64,000 bases of DNA. Source: Nannochloris sp. 'desiccata' (Eukaryota; Chlorophyta; Trebouxiophyceae; Chlorellales; Chlorellaceae). The DNA is taken from assembly GCA_019044685.2 (NCBI GenBank), contig JAGTXX020000016.1:310001-374000 (forward strand), given 5' to 3'. The notes beneath the pieces are model-generated. The model did not search any database and was not told where the DNA came from. It saw only the letters and a list, made by a program, of their open reading frames with translations. Within the stretch, counting starts at the first letter, position 1. Each line of letters starts with the position of its first letter. Below, one piece after another: positions 31,217-40,531 of this stretch. The translations under genes and the position numbers were made by a program.

Positions 31217-33556
31217 ATGAGGCGAGCAGGCTTCTCCAGAAAGGTCCTAAAACAATACCAAGAAGCTTTTTTGCAGCATTCTACCGGAAGGTAAGCTTTA
31301 GATTCGCTTAAAGTCTGACATCTAATCTCTGCCGTCGGAGGCTACCCAACTAAACCCTGAAACAATTTGGACGCTGATAAATATGATACATTTATGCCTT
31401 TGCTAACCCGGACTCGTATTCATTTTTTAACCTGCTTCAGGTATCCTAGTGAAATTGTAGGTCAGGCTGCAAAAGATTCTGCCCTAGGCACTTTTGCGCA
31501 GCTTCAAGCTGAGGCCCGTGCTGGGGTACTCAAGTTAAGAGAAGCTCATATGTGCCTGCAAACAGAGTTCCAGGAAATGCGTGAAAGTATCCCTTTACTG
31601 GTGAGATCAATTTGGGGAGCTCACGCCACAGCTTTAATGACTACGATGCGCCAGCGTCAGGCCAACGTCTCTAGGCTTATTATCCAATGGCAAGATGCTG
31701 AGCACCGGTTAATTGCAGTTGCTAACTCGCTGACCCACCTCCAAACAGGCCAAAAATTAATCGCAGTCGGTGCGCCATTAGCCGCAGCGCATCTCTTGGG
31801 CTCCCCTAGCACAGCACATTGCTACCAAACAACAGCGCGCAATGCAGCATCTCACACCCTAGCAGAAGGGTCGCTTACATTAAATCAACTCAACGCATTG
31901 GTATCTCGCCTAGCAGAGGAAATCACTCTTGTCCAGAGGGGCGTTTTTCTCTTTTTCTTGTTCATCCCCGTGTTGGTGACAGCACCAGTGTTATTACTCA
32001 CCGACAGACACCGTGACAACTGGCTGCGGTTGATGATCTGGACAATAGAGCATGCTGGGCCAGCTTTCATTAAATGGGGCCAGTGGGCCGCCACTCGACC
32101 TGATCTCTTTGCGCCAGATGTTTGCTCCGCGTTAGGCGCTTTACAGACGGACGCACCTTCGCATACCTTCAAACACACGAGAAGTACCATAGAAACATCA
32201 TTTAAACTTCCTTTAGAGCAAATTTTTGCTACTTTTGAGGAACAACCTGTTGCTAGTGGAAGCATCGCTCAAGTCCACAGGGCTGTGCTGACTCCTTTAG
32301 GCGCCCAGCTCGCGCAGCATGATGCTAATAACTTGAATGGACCAAAATTACTGGGAGGATTAATACCTTTACCTAGACGCGCAAGCAGTAGAAGAGAAGC
32401 AATCACCTTTAGTGACGGTGCCACTGTAGCGGTCAAGGTCCGCCACCCAAAGGTAACTGACTTAATGGAGCAAGACTTTAAACTCATGAAACGTGCTGCA
32501 TCTATCGTTGGGGCCCTTCCAGGTGGTTCTGGACCCCAATTAAAAGAAAGTTTAATGCAATTTGGCGCTCCAATGAGAGAGCAATTGGATTTGAGATCAG
32601 AAGCCGAGCATTTATCCCGCTTTGCTGAAAATTTCAAATGGTGGAGTGGCGTTCGGTTCCCTCTACCCGCAGCCCCTTCTTTAGTAGCATCAGATGTGCT
32701 GGTAGAGTCTTTTGAAGAAGGAGAGCATATTAGTAAATATCTGAATACTGAGTATGCACATAATAAAAGGCTAGCTTATCTCGGCATGAGCTGTTACTTG
32801 AAAATGCTTTTGAGAGATAACTATATACATGCAGATCTCCATCCTGGCAATATTTTAGTGAGCATGGAATCTCCAACATCATCAAGGCGGGCAGCAACGA
32901 AAGCATCATCAGTGTCGTCTTTTTCCAAAAATGGCGGTGATGGTTCTAATAGCGATGTTGCTGTTAGTGGTAGTAGTGAGAAAGAAGAAGGATCGATTCT
33001 CTCAAAATTAAGTAGCGCTCTAGGTTGGCACGGTCTCTCAAAATTAAGTAGCGCTCTAGGTTGGTCGGTTCTTAATTTTGACTTCACGTTACCTAGGCTA
33101 GTTCTCTTAGACGTAGGTATGACAGCCCGCTTAACAAATGACGATCAACGGAATTTGGTTGGTTTCTTTAGTTCTTTAGCTGCCATGGATGGCGGAGGAC
33201 TTGCCGATTCGATTCTTAAATTTTCAGAGAAAGATGCCGTTAATCCCTCGGGATTCAAAAATGACATGACGGAGCTATTTGATGCTTTAGAGCCTGATTA
33301 TATGAGAGAAAACTCGCAAGAAGTGATCGGATGGATTATGGATACGATCAGGAAACATCAGGTGCATTTAAAAGGAGTTGTCTCAACTGTTGTGTTCTCG
33401 AGTATGGTTTTGGAGGGGTGGTCGACGAAACTAAACCCTGATATTCGGATTGTAGAAACATTGAAAGAGATCTTACCGTCAGAGTGGAGGACTAGAGCGC
33501 AACATGCTGTGGACAAGGTGGTAGAGAACCAGATGATGATAACTACTATGGCTTAA
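31217..33556 (+). CDS. ABC1/UbiB-family atypical kinase, ADCK2-like (729 aa)
   Basis: Exons: 31217-31290 (MRRAGFSRKVLKQYQEAF...) and 31441-33556; donor AAG|GTAAGC, acceptor TGCTTCAG. UbiB signatures in order: the KxGQ-type FIKWGQWAATRPDLF (near residue 235), ASGSIAQVHRA with the Ala-rich loop replaced by A-S-G-S, VAVKVRHPKV (Lys), HADLHPGNILV (near 489) and LLDVGMTARL (DFG equivalent). One hydrophobic segment (FLFFLFIPVLVTAPVLLL) precedes the KxGQ motif. Members act in mitochondria or plastids in coenzyme Q or prenyl-lipid metabolism; the extended QWAxTRxDLF places it near ADCK2. A Ser/Lys-rich insert with an internal tandem duplication separates the catalytic loop from the DVG motif. Confidence 0.88.
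32998..33064. repeat. 36-bp in-frame tandem duplication
   Basis: Two copies of a 31-bp identical segment at a 36-bp period, encoding LSKLSSALGW twice inside the kinase insert. Being a multiple of three, it keeps the frame. Confidence 0.95.
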
Positions 33557-33825
33557 TAGAATTATAATAAAGCAAAGTTTTATTGAATAAATCATTTTGT
33601 TGTGGAATGAATTAACATTTTTTTTTTTGTCAGCAGGAGCGTTTTGCTGAAACTTGTTTTAGCATTTCTTCTTCAACTTTTGTCTTGCGAGTATTCTTAG
33701 TGTGTACAATGAAATATGCCTATAGAAAGACAACGGATTGTGAAATTTCGATTAACAAAGGAAAAACAATGGCAGGAAAACATTTATTCATCAAGATACT
33801 TTTTCGGTTTTATTTTTATTTAAAT
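33557..33825. other. Convergent 3' interval
   Basis: 269 bp between the converging UbiB-like and GPC1-like genes. It contains a poly-T run near 33620 and no gene. Confidence 0.4.
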
Positions 33826-35031
33826 CTAGTCTGCCTTCTTATCATGATAGGCAATTGCATCTACAGGAGCTCCAGCTTTTTCTTGCAATTGCATCAAATA
33901 CTTCTTCGCAAACACCTTGAAGTAGTAATTACCTCCATTCCAAATAGACATACCGAGGCAATAGGCTAAAAATAGAGTATGGAAGTAGAAGTGATCGAAA
34001 CACAATTTTACGGGGATAAACGAAAAGCTTGCAGCGACACCGTGACATGCCAAATACACAATCGGTTGGATATGTTCAGGTGCTTTCAATACCACACGTG
34101 CTAAAGCAGACCGTTTGGCTCTTTCAGGGTCTTTGGGTACCATTAAAGAAAACATAGTGGCTCTGCCCCGACCTTCGATGCGGTCGTGCAAGGCGACAAA
34201 AGTTAATATATAGTATATAAATACCCAGACAAAGTAGAACGCCACAGGCTGTACAAATAGCTCATACCAAGACGAGCTATTCATGGCAATTAATTGATCT
34301 TTGGTCAAAGTAGCGACCCAGGATGCTTCCGGAAACCAGCGGAGAGTCCAGGCAACAATAGCGGGAGAAGCATGCATCATTAGAGTGGTTGTTTTATCAA
34401 AGTCATGGAACACTAATGAATTTCTCATAGCCAGGATAGAACACATTAATGGTCCAGCACCGTATGCAAATGCCATTTTTCTTAAGAAAATCGAATTTCG
34501 AAAATAGTACAAGTGAGCAATACCAATCAGATTACCAAAATAGCATAATTCAAGCATGAGGTAATGCCAGCCTTTCTTCTTGTAACTCCACCAACGCATG
34601 GGAAAGAGTGTCGCGCATTTGAATGCCCAAAAATGGTAGTAGGTGCCAGGAGAAGCACCGCACCAGTAGGCAATGAGAGCGACATTGACAACGCCGACGA
34701 AGAAAACAATTTTATCTCTGAGCATGATACGATCAGGGTTGAGAAATCCTTCCCCAATCTGTTCAGTAACGGTGTGGCGACGAGCAACATGGGCAGGGGT
34801 TTCATCTGGAGGGGATGCCAAGGCTGCCTTTGCTTCTGCTTCTGCTCTGGCATCCGCTTCTTGCTCTTCAAGGATTTCTTCAGCTCTGGTGGTGTCTGTG
34901 AGATAACTGACAGTTTCGGTGATCTCTTGGGTCAAAGTTGCTGTCCTAGACAACGCTCTGGAGAGACGACGCATCACCATGTTCTCAGGTTCAGATTCCC
35001 CTGTTGCTTTTCTGGGAATTGGAACTGTCAT
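33826..35031 (-). CDS. Glycerophosphocholine acyltransferase GPC1-like membrane protein (401 aa)
   Basis: Single exon. I chose the ATG at 35031 (MTVPIPRKATG); the frame extends 13 codons further only to a GTG. Family features: FFVGVVNVALIAYWCGASPGTYYH, the HYLMLELCYFGN segment, a long FHDFDKTTTLMMHASPAIV motif, and WNGGNYYFKVFAKKY near the C-terminus, with about seven or eight hydrophobic helices. This is the GPC1/DUF2838 family, which acylates glycerophosphocholine with acyl-CoA in the ER to rebuild phosphatidylcholine. The cytosolic N-terminus (about 110 residues) contains a charged EILEEQEADARAEAEAKA helix. Its promoter is shared with the divergent PfkB gene. Confidence 0.88.
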   Translation of the reverse strand: MTVPIPRKATGESEPENMVMRRLSRALSRTATLTQEITETVSYLTDTTRAEEILEEQEADARAEAEAKAALASPPDETPAHVARRHTVTEQIGEGFLNPDRIMLRDKIVFFVGVVNVALIAYWCGASPGTYYHFWAFKCATLFPMRWWSYKKKGWHYLMLELCYFGNLIGIAHLYYFRNSIFLRKMAFAYGAGPLMCSILAMRNSLVFHDFDKTTTLMMHASPAIVAWTLRWFPEASWVATLTKDQLIAMNSSSWYELFVQPVAFYFVWVFIYYILTFVALHDRIEGRGRATMFSLMVPKDPERAKRSALARVVLKAPEHIQPIVYLACHGVAASFSFIPVKLCFDHFYFHTLFLAYCLGMSIWNGGNYYFKVFAKKYLMQLQEKAGAPVDAIAYHDKKAD

Positions 35032-35376
35032 TTTGGTGAGATCGCCACCTCCGGGATGAGTGGGGGGCACTTAATCTGTTTCTGCGATTTTCAAAGAAAT
35101 TTTTAAAGATTGGGTTTTGAGCTTTGCAGAGGACAAGTTGGGCTTTTGACCTGCAAGCCAAAAATTGTCAAACAACTTTTTCGTAGAAAGAAACGCCTCG
35201 CAGGCCGCTCACAGAAGTGCTGGTTAAATGACTATATGTTTAAATCTATTGATCGCAAAGCGAATACAACGTAGCGAACTCCGTGCCAGTCAACGCACCT
35301 CGGCAAAACAATTGGACCGCAATTCGTTTTTTTGAAAATCAGTCTGCAAACATAGAAACAAAAACGGCGGCACTGA
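35032..35376. promoter_or_regulatory. Divergent promoter interval, GPC1-like / PfkB
   Basis: 345 bp between divergent starts. No gene or obvious TATA element seen. Confidence 0.35.
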
Positions 35377-36828
35377 ATGCGTTGCTCATTGAACCAGCCG
35401 GTCATGGCCTTTGAGCCATCGGTTGGATTTACTACGGCTCGCATCGCTGCTCATCATACTACCCTTGCAAAGAGTACCTTTCTCAATCAGATTAGCCACC
35501 AAGAGCGTTGTTCTTCCCACTTGAGGGCCTCAACTTCTTCTTCTTCTGGACAAGGTATTGTTACAGCATCTTTGGCATCATATCTTAATACTGTGGTGAA
35601 ACATAAATCTAGATGTACACTCGCTGCAAGCGCTGCGAGTCCAGACACAGAGGCCTCCCCCTCCGCCAATCTCACCGGAAGCCAAAAAACATTTGATCTT
35701 GTAGCTCTAAGTAACCTCTGTGTCGACATTGTCGTTCAAACTTCAGAACTCCCTCCAGCAGATGATTCTTCTCGTCGACAGCTTCTTACTAACCTCACAG
35801 CCAACCCACCAGACGTCTCCAGCTGGGAAGTTGGCGGCAACACCAACACACTCATCGCAGCAAGTCGTCTCGGGCTTCGTGTTGCCTCTATTGGCCACAT
35901 TGGCAACGATATATACGGGAAATTCTTAACTGATGTGCTCAAAGATGAAGGTATTAAGCTAATTGAGCCAGTAACAGCAAACTTAGATTCTTCCTCTTCT
36001 AGCATTATTACCAATATCAATGGTCTAACAAAAGAACAAGATGCCACGTTGCTATGTTTCGTCCTCGTCGCCCCCAATTCTCAACACTCCTTCTGCTCTA
36101 GATACGATTTTGGTCCCTGGCCGTTACTTTCTTTCGTAGAGACACTCCCTCCTGGTGTAGAACGTGTGTTAGACTCTACAGCAGCTTTATTTGTTAATGG
36201 ATTTGTTTTTGATGAAGTCCCTTCTCACATAGTCATAGCAGCCGCTCAGCGTGCGCAGCAGGGTGGTGCTGCAGTTTTTTTTGACCCAGGCCCTCGCTCA
36301 TGGACATTCAACGATAATGGAGCACGTAAAGCTGCTTTAAATGCTATTTTAGATGTTTCCGATGTCGTTTTGATGACTGAGGAGGAAGCAGAAGCAGTGA
36401 CAGGGTACGGAAATGCTGAAGCCGCCGCTCGTTTCATTTTAGACCGGCCAGGTGCTCGTACCGAATGGTGTATTGTAAAACGTGGTGCAGAAGGAGCAGT
36501 GCTTGTTTCACGCTCTCCGGGAAATGGTGTATACGAACAGAGAGCGCTTAAAGTAGACGTCAGAGATACGGTTGGCTGCGGAGATTCTTTTGCTGCAGCT
36601 GTAGTTTTGGGGTATACACGGCAGCACAGTATCCCTGCTGTGATGGCATTAGCATCTGCGGTGGGTGCTGCGACGGCCATGGGCAGTGGGGCTGGGAGGA
36701 ATGTAGCGAAAGCAGAGGCGGTAGCGTCTTTGCTGAAAAGTGCGGTATCTAATTGCGAGGATGGGAGACACTTTACCGCATTAGAGCTACTGCAACAGTC
36801 TCTATTAGCATCACAAGATGAAGAATAA
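35377..36828 (+). CDS. PfkB-family carbohydrate/nucleoside kinase (483 aa)
   Basis: Single exon. PfkB signature 1 region: GGNTNTLIAASRLGLRVASI (from residue 153), then GHIGNDIYGK. Signature 2: DTVGCGDSFAAAVVLGY (near 396), with the catalytic Asp in GCGDS. The core starts at FDLVALSNLCVDIVV (about 109). The first 100 residues are Ser/Thr/Ala/His-rich with few acids and resemble an organelle presequence; a second Met (MAFEPSVG, residue 10) could be the real start. Related plastid PfkB proteins include fructokinase-like factors of the plastid RNA polymerase, but the intact active site suggests a real kinase. Substrate not determinable by eye. Confidence 0.87.
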   Translation: MRCSLNQPVMAFEPSVGFTTARIAAHHTTLAKSTFLNQISHQERCSSHLRASTSSSSGQGIVTASLASYLNTVVKHKSRCTLAASAASPDTEASPSANLTGSQKTFDLVALSNLCVDIVVQTSELPPADDSSRRQLLTNLTANPPDVSSWEVGGNTNTLIAASRLGLRVASIGHIGNDIYGKFLTDVLKDEGIKLIEPVTANLDSSSSSIITNINGLTKEQDATLLCFVLVAPNSQHSFCSRYDFGPWPLLSFVETLPPGVERVLDSTAALFVNGFVFDEVPSHIVIAAAQRAQQGGAAVFFDPGPRSWTFNDNGARKAALNAILDVSDVVLMTEEEAEAVTGYGNAEAAARFILDRPGARTEWCIVKRGAEGAVLVSRSPGNGVYEQRALKVDVRDTVGCGDSFAAAVVLGYTRQHSIPAVMALASAVGAATAMGSGAGRNVAKAEAVASLLKSAVSNCEDGRHFTALELLQQSLLASQDEE

Positions 36829-36955
36829 TAAAGATATATTGCTATATTCTTTCTAATAGGTCTGGAAAAAAAAGCTGATTTAACATTCTGAGGGTCAGCA
36901 ATTTCAACCATTGGGTTATCGGTACTTATTTTATTTTTTGTCTGTAAATATCTTT

Positions 36956-37852
36956 CTATCTGTAAAACTGCTCTTCTAAGTTTCCTAGTGCAGATTTTAA
37001 CGCGTTGAGCTCTTCAGATAGCTCGCCAATGCATTCCTGCAACCCTTCCTGCCTTAGCTGGTCGGCTAGAATACCTACATCGTCCTTTTCTTCTTCTTCA
37101 TCTTGCCGACCGCCTCCAAATGAGTTTCTCGCAGCTGCGCTTTTCCTGGTACTATTCTTCCCAGGAGCAGCACTTTTCTGCTGCAGCTTCTCTAATTTAT
37201 TATGCCGTGCAACGACTGTTTCTCTATGATCTTCATCTTTAATACTGCTCACTACAAGTAACTTTCTTTGTCGGTGTTCTGCAGATTGTAGTCGATGCCG
37301 CAGTGCAGTAAACTCTGCTCGCCAGCCTTCTGCATCAGCTGCTCTCCTTTTTTCTAATTTTTTCTCATTTTGGAGGAGTATTGTCAATCTTTCTTCTAGG
37401 TGTGCCATACGAGAAGCCATTTTCTCCTCTGTAACGGACTTGAGAGCTCGCAGTCGGTGCAGTTCCTCTCGTTCCTTTGCAAGTTGTCTCCGCAGATTTT
37501 GATTGTCTATCTTGAGATTTCTTTCATTTTTTGACATCTTTCTATTGTTATGATGCTTATTAGCAATATTATGAGTTGTTTCTACATCTAGTATACCTTT
37601 ATCTTCTGTAATTGCCTCATGCGAGTGTGGCTGTCGGGGCGGTGCAGTTGTTGGGATTTCAACCACAGCTTCACTCCGTTGATTTGGGAGCTCCACTCCA
37701 AATAAAGTTCTCCCATGCTCCTGAAGCTGATGTTGTAGCCTCTGAAGCTCTCTTTGTAGCTCTTCAAATGAAAAATCCTCTTCAAAGTGTTGTGTTTCCA
37801 AAGGGTTCAGAAGAAGATGTGGGCGCGGTTCAAGATCAGACGATCGTGGCAT
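36956..37852 (-). CDS. Coiled-coil protein of unknown function (298 aa)
   Basis: Single exon, ATG at 37852. Three heptad-rich segments: FEELQRELQRLQHQLQEH (about 29-46), a long one from about 110 to 205 (LKIDNQNLRRQLAKEREELH ... LEERLTILLQNEKKLEKRRA), and a C-terminal one (IGELSEELNALKSALGNLEE). The middle is basic and Ser/Lys-rich. No signal peptide. It may be a cytoskeletal or centrosomal scaffold, but no family signature is recognised. The 3' end converges on the PfkB gene with a 127-bp gap. Confidence 0.75.
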   Translation of the reverse strand: MPRSSDLEPRPHLLLNPLETQHFEEDFSFEELQRELQRLQHQLQEHGRTLFGVELPNQRSEAVVEIPTTAPPRQPHSHEAITEDKGILDVETTHNIANKHHNNRKMSKNERNLKIDNQNLRRQLAKEREELHRLRALKSVTEEKMASRMAHLEERLTILLQNEKKLEKRRAADAEGWRAEFTALRHRLQSAEHRQRKLLVVSSIKDEDHRETVVARHNKLEKLQQKSAAPGKNSTRKSAAARNSFGGGRQDEEEEKDDVGILADQLRQEGLQECIGELSEELNALKSALGNLEEQFYR

Positions 37853-38169
37853 CTCATCAACTTTTCAGTAGCTCTCTCCCTTTTTATTTTGCATCCCTTG
37901 AAATGGGGTTTTGAAAGCCTGTTGTGGGTGTCTTGTATATCGGATCAGGGTGTTTTGGATCTTGAATAACGGTCAACTTTGGATTCAAAGGTCACCTTTT
38001 CTTTTCGGTTGTAGTTCTGGCCAAGATATCCTATAGCAGCATGCGCCTTTCATAATTTAAGTGCATTATTTCTTTTAGTTGCGCGTTTAAGAGTGTCTGC
38101 ATCCACTCTGTTCATCATTGCTTTCTATATCTATTATTTTCAGTGTTAATTTGTAAAAATCAATCGATC
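37853..38169. promoter_or_regulatory. Divergent interval, coiled-coil gene / CHRD-like gene 1
   Basis: 317 bp between divergent starts. No gene seen. Confidence 0.3.
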
Positions 38170-38916
38170 ATGAGAGCGCATGCTATTTTATGCGTGTTGT
38201 TGGCGCTTGCTCTTGGGGCTCCAACTGCCAATACAATGACGTGAGTATTCATTAACGAATTAGACGCCAATCTTGAGCAAATTACCTCGAGAAAAACCGT
38301 GGTGGTAACATTTTGGGTGATTATCTCTTTGTACCAGCACGCATTAAATTCATTGTTGTTTCTCTCTCATACCTGCAGCACATTCACTGCTGATTTAAAA
38401 CCAGTTGGTGGGCTATCCGTCCCTGGTTCAGGAAGCGTTCTTATCGTCGCAGATGATGCAGTGATTACATGGCAAGTAAATGTCACCGACGTGGTTGGCC
38501 TTTCACAGCTACAAATTGTGGATGGCATGGGCGATGGATCTGTTGAAGGCGTCACATTAATGACACTCGATCCCCCTGTTACCGCCGAATCCGAAAACTT
38601 GTCAGGAAGCTTTGATGCTTCTGCTGTCAATCCTGCCGTCGCAAGCAACTTGGGAGAGCTTGCTGGTCACATCTGCATGGGCCATATCTACGCTGCTGCA
38701 AAGATGGAGGATGGGCAAATGTTAATGGGAAAATTGAGGTATATGCCTGAAGAAGGGAGCGCTTTAACTTGCGAGGAGGCTGTGCCTGGAGATCATAGTA
38801 GTGGCCACTCTGCTGCCGATGCCACCCCTTCTTCTTCTGCAATTGCTCTTAATGCTGCCTCTCGTAGCATTGTAGGTACAGTGATGGCAGTAGTAGTATT
38901 TGTGTTCTTATCTTGA
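38170..38916 (+). CDS. Secreted CHRD-like surface protein 1 (202 aa)
   Basis: Exons: 38170-38240 (MRAHAILCVLLALALGAP, signal peptide) and 38379-38916; donor GAC|GTGAGT, acceptor ACCTGCAG. The mature domain (about 25-145) follows the CHRD pattern: a start with T-A-D-L, ITWQVNVTDVVGLSQLQIVD, a GSF step, and ELAGHICMGHIYAAAKMEDG ending in MGKLRY, where CHRD proteins usually have NVHTA..PGGEIRG. There are N-glycosylation sites (NVT, NLS). The C-terminus is Ser/Ala-rich with a hydrophobic tail (IVGTVMAVVVFVFLS) ending at the stop, consistent with a GPI anchor. Paralogue of the next gene. Role unknown; CHRD proteins are often extracellular. Confidence 0.72.
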
Positions 38917-39329
38917 TTGTTTCTCAATTCTTTCTATGGATGTATTTTTTCTAAACTGGCTTTTTCTGAGGAGTTTCACCGTTTCAAAAATGAACATTCT
39001 TTATTTCTTGACCCTTCGCTTAGTCTCTTGTCCTAGTGAGGTAGAAATTTGTTAATTACTACTAGTCTTAGAAACATGTTGTCACGAAAGATCATTTGAA
39101 CTCTAGTTTTTATAGAGCAGACTGCTGAGAAAAGAGATAATTGACGAGAGAACTGTCTTCAACTATCGAGAGCAATCTTTCTTTTGTCTTACCTCGATTA
39201 AGGGGGTACCAGCATCAACTATAAGCCTTGCAGTCTACAAAGGTCATTCTTTTACTTAATCATAATCAATAATAGTAACCTTGAAGCAGGCTCAAGCTGT
39301 TTTGTCACATTTCAAAGAACATTTGCACC
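38917..39329. promoter_or_regulatory. Interval between the two CHRD-like genes
   Basis: 413 bp; no gene seen. It contains the promoter of the second copy. Confidence 0.35.
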
Positions 39330-40198
39330 ATGACGTCCATGATGATCATCCTCGCTCTTTTTGCTTTCGCCATTCCCTTGGCTTCCTGTCAAATGGATAT
39401 GGATACAGTGTAAGATTTTGCGCTTCACAAGTGCACTAATTGTTGCTTGAGAAAACTTTGTGTACCAGCACAATCTACCATTTGCCCCAGCCGCCTCACA
39501 CACACGACCTCTCCTTTTATTTTCTCCCCTTTGCTCCAGGTTTTTCAACGCCACAGACTTTGCCGATAGTCCCAATCCTGGCTCTTCTTTCTTCTCTGGA
39601 TATCTCGATAAGGCTACTAATACCTTCTATTGGAACTTCAATTTCACCAGTCCTGGCGTCACTGGACTGCAGGCTCTAGAGATCAGAGACGGCAAAAAGG
39701 ACATGGATGTCTTAGGTAATAGATTGTTTTGAACGATTTTCTACTCTTGGGTGATTTTAGTTCATTTAAGTTGTTTTTTAAGATCGACCTTTCCCAAATC
39801 TTTTTCCTCTTTGTTTTCTAGGCAAAGAGTTGCAAGCTTTTTCCATCCCCTCCACCTTCACTGGCACTCGTAACTTTTCCGGCAACTTTTCTGATGGGAT
39901 CGGCCCTGCTGTAGCGTCCAATGCTACTGAATTAGCCAATCATATGTGCATGAGCCATATTTATGCTGTGGTACAGACTGAAACAGGTTCCCAAAGAGCT
40001 GTTATTAACTACGACCCCAAAAAGAGCAGAATGGACTGTTATGCTGCTGTGGGTCTGCAAGGTCACAGTATGAGCGATATGCCTATGGATATGAGTAAGG
40101 GTATGGATATGGCAAGTGCTCCATTACCTTCAAACAGTGCTGGAATTATTTCCAGTCTTCTTGCTTTGGTGGTTGCCATACTCGTGGCAGCCTTATAA
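39330..40198 (+). CDS. Secreted CHRD-like surface protein 2, Met/Asp-rich tail (210 aa)
   Basis: Exons: 39330-39409, 39540-39715 and 39822-40198; phases agree. Signal peptide MTSMMIILALFAFAIPLASC. The domain parallels gene 1, with FYWNFNFTSPGVTGLQALEI, SGNFSDGIGPAVASN and ELANHMCMSHIYAVVQTETG, and has several N-glycosylation sequons. The tail GHSMSDMPMDMSKGMDMAS is rich in Met-x-Met and His, and a QMDMDT motif follows the signal peptide, as in copper-binding ectodomains (inference). A hydrophobic C-terminus (SSLLALVVAILVAAL) suggests a GPI anchor. Compared with gene 1 it has one extra intron, so the tandem copies diverged in structure. Confidence 0.72.
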
Positions 40199-40531
40199 AT
40201 TTGTTTAATACTATGACACGTTGTTAAAAATCGGAATTATATTATATTATATTATATTATTCCCAAATTATGAATTATTTACAAATTCAGCTTGTAATCA
40301 AATTAGCGAGCTAGGCCAGATGGGGTGCAACAGCAGCGTCAGCGGGGACGGCGCTCTGGAGGCTTTGTGTAATACAATAAAGTTGGCTGCAGAACAAATC
40401 ATAGAGCATTAAATTCTGAAAATACTACTTGCAAGTAACCAAAGATAGCATAAATGTTGGTTGCTCTGCGTGGTTGCCAGCTTCATCACTTTTCATCATA
40501 GATCAAGATTTAGACATTGCAACTCCAAACC
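40199..40531. other. Interval with AT pentanucleotide microsatellite
   Basis: 333 bp without a gene; a short (TTATA)n run at about 40236-40262. The promoter of the eIF2D gene should lie here. Confidence 0.5.
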
